From: Lachnospiraceae bacterium
Lineage (GTDB): Bacteria; Bacillota_A; Clostridia; Lachnospirales; Lachnospiraceae
Direction of reading: 5' to 3'
DNA: 16,664 nt
Assembly (NCBI GenBank): GCA_017416055.1
Contig: JAFQDI010000194.1
Location: 1 to 16,664 of the forward strand
Shown one piece after another: positions 13,178-16,664 of the stretch; the stretch's first letter is position 1, and every line of letters starts with the position of its first letter. The position numbers and the translations under genes were made by a program. The notes beneath the pieces are model-generated. The model did no database searches, was not told where the DNA came from, and saw only the letters and a list, made by a program, of their open reading frames with translations.

Positions 13178-14596
13178 TTATTCCAGGTCGATCACATAAC
13201 CTGCGGGCAGAGCCGCCATCTCTTCATCGTGGTACAGGGTCTGATCCTTGCGACCAACGTAGTGAGGATGGGTCTTGGAGTAGCTCTCGCCGTGGTTACT
13301 GGTCACCTTATTCACATCGCCGTCGCGGTAGGCATCCAAGAGAACCTTCATCTCCTGAGCCTTTGCATTGTCCTCGGAGTAGATGTTCTTCTCGCAGGGA
13401 ACCGTGTCGAAGAAGAAGTAACGGCCGGTAGGAGCGTTGTAAACCAGCTTATTCTTACCGTCGGTGATGCAGTAGATACCTTTGTCAGCACAGCCGTACT
13501 GGGAGTATACATAATCGTGAGTCTGGCCGCTGAACAGGTCGATTCCGTCGTACTCTGCGGGATCGTACTCGATACCTGCGTAGCCCAGCATGGTAGGAGC
13601 AACGTCAACCAGAGAGCAGGGATCTAAGCGAACGCCGGGTTCCTGTCCGGGATAATGTACGATGAAGGGAATACGGTTGGAGGAGTCCATCATGGTTCTC
13701 TTGCCGGTAGCCTGATAGTCACCCATCATATCGCCGTGGTCGGAAGTGTAGATGATCAGAGTGTCATCATACATACCCTTGTCCTTCAGAGCCTTGATTA
13801 CACGGCCAACCTGGTAATCCACGAAGGATACGCAAGCGTAGTAGTAGTTCTTCTGACGGCACATATCCTGCTCGCTGATCATCAGACGTCTGCAGCTGCA
13901 GCGGTCGCCGATCAGCTCCCAGAAATCTTCCAGATCCTCGGGACGAGGCGCGAACGGAGCGGGCGGGTCATCGCGGTAGATCTTATTCCAGGGGGTAGGG
14001 GGACAGAACGGGGGATGAGGGTGGATATAGGAGGATACCAGGAACATAGGCTTCTCCGGATCACAGTTCTCAATATACTCTACGCTCTTTGTGCCAACCC
14101 AGTTGGTGGGGTGATCTTCCTGAGGCAGCAGAGAGATCTGAGGTACATAGTACATCTCACTGCGCTGTCCGTGAAGATCGTATACGTAAGGATATTTTTC
14201 ACGAATGTACTTTGCGTATTCGTCTGCTTCGGTAGCAATCTCCTCCTGAATGTGGCGCTCTGCAAAGCCCATCGGTCCGTGAGGGTCGATGGCGTGATGC
14301 ATCTTACCGATCGCACAGCTCTGATAGCCTGCCTCAGTAAAGCGGGAGTAGAAACCGTTACCCTGGTAAACGGTTACTTTGGTGTTGGTGTTACAGCCGG
14401 TGCGTGCGCAGTATTGACCGGTAAACAGGGACAGACGAGCGGGAACACACACGGGTGAGGGGGTAATGGCGTTTTTAAACACAACGGAATCCTTCGCCAG
14501 CGCATCCAGATTAGGGGTTTGGATTGCGGGATTACCGAGAGCGGCGATGGTATCGTGACGCTGCTGATCGGTAAAGAACATAACAACATGTTTCAT
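13178..14596 (-). CDS. Type I (S1) sulfatase, Cys-type
   Basis: This 472-residue sulfatase hydrolyses sulfate esters. The metal-site Asp near the N-terminus is D10 (Phe-Thr-Asp-Gln-Gln). The formylglycine motif Cys-Val-Pro-Ala-Arg spans C50-R54, followed by Leu-Ser-Leu-Phe-Thr-Gly. Gly-Lys-Met-His and the second metal site Ser-Asp-His-Gly-Asp (residues 285-289) follow, then Gly-Lys-Arg-Thr-Met. C50 must be oxidised to formylglycine; in anaerobes this is done by the radical-SAM enzyme anSME, which is not encoded in this window. No signal peptide is seen, so it likely acts in the cytoplasm on imported sulfated sugars. A longer frame starts at 14638, but AGGAGG eight bases before 14596 fixes the start. 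It diverges from a sugar kinase gene and has its own promoter with a dyad. The exact substrate is not predictable by eye. Confidence 0.92.
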   Translation of the reverse strand: MKHVVMFFTDQQRHDTIAALGNPAIQTPNLDALAKDSVVFKNAITPSPVCVPARLSLFTGQYCARTGCNTNTKVTVYQGNGFYSRFTEAGYQSCAIGKMHHAIDPHGPMGFAERHIQEEIATEADEYAKYIREKYPYVYDLHGQRSEMYYVPQISLLPQEDHPTNWVGTKSVEYIENCDPEKPMFLVSSYIHPHPPFCPPTPWNKIYRDDPPAPFAPRPEDLEDFWELIGDRCSCRRLMISEQDMCRQKNYYYACVSFVDYQVGRVIKALKDKGMYDDTLIIYTSDHGDMMGDYQATGKRTMMDSSNRIPFIVHYPGQEPGVRLDPCSLVDVAPTMLGYAGIEYDPAEYDGIDLFSGQTHDYVYSQYGCADKGIYCITDGKNKLVYNAPTGRYFFFDTVPCEKNIYSEDNAKAQEMKVLLDAYRDGDVNKVTSNHGESYSKTHPHYVGRKDQTLYHDEEMAALPAGYVIDLE

Positions 14597-14641
14597 CGGT
14601 ATTTCCTCCTGCTGATTTATATTCTGGTTTGGTTTCAAAAC

Positions 14642-14699
14642 GACAAAAGTGGTTTTGTCTTAACACTCTTATTATCGTGGAATCGGGAAGGTATGTCAA
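14642..14699 (-). promoter_or_regulatory. Sulfatase promoter with operator-like dyad
   Basis: On the - strand TTGACA (14694-14699) and GATAAT (14671-14676) have a 17-base spacer. Just inside the transcript, GACAAAA (14642-14648) and TTTTGTC (14653-14659) form a perfect 7-4-7 dyad, a likely repressor site. The AGGAGG ribosome binding site decides the ATG at 14596. Confidence 0.65.
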
Positions 14700-14729
14700 G
14701 CGATTTGTGAAAAAAAACGACGGTTTCAG

Positions 14730-14807
14730 TTGACTTAAGGGGGTTATATCGTGCATAATGGTACCATGAGAAGAAATGCACTTTCGAAGTGAAAGAGAGG
14801 AAAGTGC
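14730..14807 (+). promoter_or_regulatory. Promoter of the second kinase gene with leader inverted repeat
   Basis: TTGACT (14730-14735) and CATAAT (14754-14759) have an 18-base spacer. Downstream, GCACTTTC (14778-14785) and GAAAGTGC (14800-14807) form a perfect 8-bp inverted repeat in the leader, before GGGAGG (14813-14818). The -35 boxes of this promoter and the sulfatase promoter are 30 bases apart, so one regulator could serve both. Confidence 0.6.
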
Positions 14808-14824
14808 AGGACGGGAGGATTGTC

Positions 14825-15769
14825 ATGACTTATGTGATCGGTGTGGATTCCGGCGGGACCAAGACGGAGTCAGTGTTGGTCGATGAGACCGGGCATATTC
14901 TTTTGAGGGATATTAGCCCCGGTTGTAACGCAATGGATATTGGAGAGGAGGAGGCGAAGAGACGCCTCAAGGAAACGGTAGACCGGATTTGCGCGGCATC
15001 ACCGGAGAAGGTCAGTGCCCTTTACGGTGGGGTTGCCGGTACGGATTCGTTTGGTGATTTTTTGCAACGCCATCTTCGAGAGGCGACGGATATTCCTCAC
15101 GTCCGGATTCAGGATGACGGATACTGCATCATTACCGGCACGCTGGGAAGAGTGGACGGATGCTCTATGATCTGCGGCACCGGTTGTTCGCTGATGGCGC
15201 GCACGGAAGGTAAGCCGGGACGTCATTTTGGTGGAAGAAGTTATTGGATTGATACGGGTGGCAGTGGATTTGAGTTGGGTCGTGCGGCGATTCGTCATGC
15301 ATATCGTGCAGAGGAAGGCAGAGGCGAGCACACTGTACTGTTAGAACTGTGTGAGAAAAAGCTGGGAACAAATATGCTTAAGGGCATGCCGATGATCTGC
15401 AACGGTGGAAGAGCGTACATCGCGTCCTTCGCTTCGCTGGTTTTCGAAGGGCATACCATGGGAGACCGGATTTGTCATCGTATCATCGATGAGGAAAGTT
15501 CGAAGCTGGCCGAGTTGACCTGGGCGGCGGAGAGTTATTTCCCGGGAGAGTTCACTGTAGTAATGAACGGCGGAATATTCACCGCGTTCCCCTTCTATGC
15601 GGAGATGGTGAAGGCAAAGTCTTCTCCTCGGGCGAAGATGGTGCGAGCAGAGGTTCCGCCGGTGTACGGTAGTGTGATTGAGGCGTTTGCGGATGCTGGA
15701 ATTGACTGCTTTAACGATGAGTTCAAGGCGAATTTCATGAAGGAGTATGCCGAGTGGAAGAAGCGTTAA
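14825..15769 (+). CDS. BadF/BadG/BcrA/BcrD-type ATPase, N-acetylglucosamine-kinase-like (second paralogue)
   Basis: This 314-residue ASKHA-fold kinase is a paralogue of the protein encoded at 4950-5897. It shares the N-terminal Tyr-Val-Ile-Gly-x-Asp-Ser-Gly-Gly-Thr-Lys-Thr-Glu block, Asp-Ile-Ser-Pro-Gly-Cys-Asn, Ile-Cys-Gly-Thr-Gly-Cys-Ser, Ile-Asp-Thr-Gly-Gly-Ser-Gly and the C-terminal Val-Lys-Ala-Lys-Ser-Ser-Pro-Arg-Ala-Lys-Met and Pro-Pro-Val-Tyr-Gly-Ser-Val blocks. The likely role is ATP-dependent phosphorylation of an amino sugar in the cytoplasm. The ATG at 14825 has GGGAGG six bases upstream; a GTG at 14789 lies inside the leader repeat and is not preferred. Divergence from the sulfatase and convergence with an isomerase-like gene suggest use of a desulfated sugar. 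The differences from the first copy are concentrated in residues 50-85 and 170-190. Confidence 0.83.
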   Translation: MTYVIGVDSGGTKTESVLVDETGHILLRDISPGCNAMDIGEEEAKRRLKETVDRICAASPEKVSALYGGVAGTDSFGDFLQRHLREATDIPHVRIQDDGYCIITGTLGRVDGCSMICGTGCSLMARTEGKPGRHFGGRSYWIDTGGSGFELGRAAIRHAYRAEEGRGEHTVLLELCEKKLGTNMLKGMPMICNGGRAYIASFASLVFEGHTMGDRICHRIIDEESSKLAELTWAAESYFPGEFTVVMNGGIFTAFPFYAEMVKAKSSPRAKMVRAEVPPVYGSVIEAFADAGIDCFNDEFKANFMKEYAEWKKR

Positions 15770-15856
15770 CGGTCTAAAAGAAAAACTTGGTGGGGATAAC
15801 CTATCTGAACAAAAAGTCTGTCTACGGGGCAAATGCAAGGCTTCATGGGCAAAAAG

Positions 15857-15903
15857 ATTATCCGGAATAAACGTCGAGAGGATGTTTGTTCCGGATAATT
15901 TTT
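15857..15903. terminator. Bidirectional terminator between converging genes, sharing the closing motif of the structured elements
   Basis: ATTATCCGGAATAAAC (15857-15872) pairs with 15884-15899 over 16 bp with one T-G wobble and an 11-base loop. TTTTT follows on the + strand (15899-15903), and AAAAA (15851-15855) precedes, giving a T-run on the - strand one base after the stem. The inner GGAATAAAC/GTTTGTTCC arms are identical, wobble included, to those of the element at 12917-13141. Confidence 0.85.
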
Positions 15904-15961
15904 ATCGTTTGGTGTTTGTTTTTCGAAGAGATCTACCGACTGCTTACAGACGGTGTAAGCA

Positions 15962-16664
15962 TTACAGGGAAAGCAGGTACTTCGCCGTTTTTATCAGATA
16001 TGCGACATATTCCTCGCGATTCTCCTCGGGCAGGCGGTGAGTCATCACCTCATAGTTGAAAGGACCATCATAGTTGATGTCTTTCAATGCCTGCATGATC
16101 TCGGGCCAGTTGGCAGTTCCCAGAAATGGAGGGGTATGGTTGTCGGCAGTGCCGAAGTTGTCGTTAATGTGAAGGGCTTTCAGGCGATAGCCCAGCTTGC
16201 GGATGGATTCGCCTTGAGGCTGATGGCCGAAGTTAGCATGGCCGGTGTCCCAGCAGGCTGCACAGCCAACGCGGTCGACGATCTCCACCAACTCATCTGC
16301 GGTGGTGTTGAACATGTTTTCCATAGCGAGGCAGACACCACGCTCTGCAGCGTATTTCTGGATGGGAATAAAGGCTTCAATGGTCTTCTCCACCAACATG
16401 GTTTTTGCCTCATCGTTTGCGCGAAGAGGGTGAACAACGGTATAAGGAATGCCCAAAAGACTGCATGCATCGATGGCTCTGAACATCATCTCATGTTCGT
16501 AAGCGGGAATAGGGCTCTTGTAATCGTAGCGGAAAGGCTGATGAGACATAACAGGAACCAGGTTCAGCTCTGCCAGTCTGTCTTTCAGGCGAAGAATATT
16601 CTCCTGCCAGTTATCGCCGTCCAGAATGTCCTCACGCTCGAACGGTTCTTGATAGGTGCAGCGG
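15962..16664 (-). CDS. Sugar phosphate isomerase/epimerase, xylose-isomerase-like TIM barrel (5' part outside the window)
   Basis: The frame is open on the - strand from the right edge to a TAA at 15962, giving 233 residues of a protein whose N-terminus lies beyond the window. Metal-site features of the xylose-isomerase-like/AP endonuclease 2 family are visible: Ala-Met-Glu-Asn-Met-Phe (catalytic Glu), Cys-Trp-Asp-Thr-Gly-His (Asp and His), Ala-Leu-His-Ile-Asn-Asp-Asn (His) and Phe-Asn-Tyr-Glu-Val (Glu). An ATG at 16549 is internal, because upstream codons continue the barrel sequence and no ribosome binding site precedes it. Family members isomerise or epimerise sugars, inositols or sugar phosphates in the cytoplasm; the substrate here is unknown. 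It converges on the kinase gene and shares a terminator with it, so it belongs to a separate transcript that may be part of the same catabolic locus. Confidence 0.88.
   Translation of the reverse strand, partial: RCTYQEPFEREDILDGDNWQENILRLKDRLAELNLVPVMSHQPFRYDYKSPIPAYEHEMMFRAIDACSLLGIPYTVVHPLRANDEAKTMLVEKTIEAFIPIQKYAAERGVCLAMENMFNTTADELVEIVDRVGCAACWDTGHANFGHQPQGESIRKLGYRLKALHINDNFGTADNHTPPFLGTANWPEIMQALKDINYDGPFNYEVMTHRLPEENREEYVAYLIKTAKYLLSL

Noticed and set aside
13655..14458. A 267-codon + frame opposite the sulfatase gene
   Set aside because: The - strand encodes a complete sulfatase with all catalytic motifs. The + frame has low-complexity Val/His/Leu-rich sequence typical of antisense frames.

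Overview
The window looks like chromosome of a spore-forming, anaerobic, gut-type Clostridia member, most likely Lachnospiraceae. The grounds are adjacent spore maturation genes (spmA-spmB), a DUF1858 redox-disulfide protein, strong GGAGG ribosome binding sites, BadF-type sugar kinases, a Cys-type sulfatase, and base composition near 50% G+C. The genus cannot be named from this sequence. Both edges cut genes: an unrecognised + strand gene on the left and a - strand sugar isomerase-like gene on the right.

Layout: (1) 1-740: the tail of an unknown protein, then a small DUF1858 protein. (2) 758-947: a structured repeat element, copy A. (3) 960-3655: a MerR-type operon of a membrane-anchored MerR regulator with a zinc ribbon, a small PLDc_N-like membrane protein, an ABC-2 type ATPase and its permease, closed by a terminator. 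(4) 3699-4824: spmA-spmB. (5) 4950-5897: a BadF-type (N-acetylglucosamine-kinase-like) kinase. (6) 5984-11447: an OmpR-type response regulator, an intramembrane-sensing-type histidine kinase, a LolD/MacB-type ATPase and a 966-residue FtsX-type permease. The promoter of the transporter pair carries 11-bp-spaced GTCAY repeats that suit an OmpR/PhoB-type regulator. (7) 11448-12890: a 59-codon gene remnant, then an Rpn-family PD-(D/E)XK nuclease on the - strand. (8) 12917-13141: structured repeat element, copy B. (9) 13178-16664: a carbohydrate block with a Cys-type sulfatase (-), a second BadF-type kinase diverging from it (+), and a converging xylose-isomerase-like TIM-barrel protein (-, partial).

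How the genes work together: the two ABC modules look like two independently regulated stress or antimicrobial-export systems, one MerR controlled and one two-component controlled. The right end looks like a small catabolic set, in which a sulfatase would expose a sugar, a kinase would phosphorylate it and an isomerase/epimerase would act on it. The substrate is inferred only loosely, with sulfated amino sugars as a reasonable guess.

The most unusual signal is the pair of intergenic elements A (758-947) and B (12917-13141, - strand). Their cores are nearly the same, but their flanking stems differ completely in sequence while staying base-paired, and three base pairs in the core change in a compensatory way. 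Both sit just downstream of a co-oriented gene. A third, coreless hairpin at 15857-15899 shares their closing motif and has a T-run. This points to a conserved folded RNA or a hairpin-borne mobile element, which I cannot assign to a known family.
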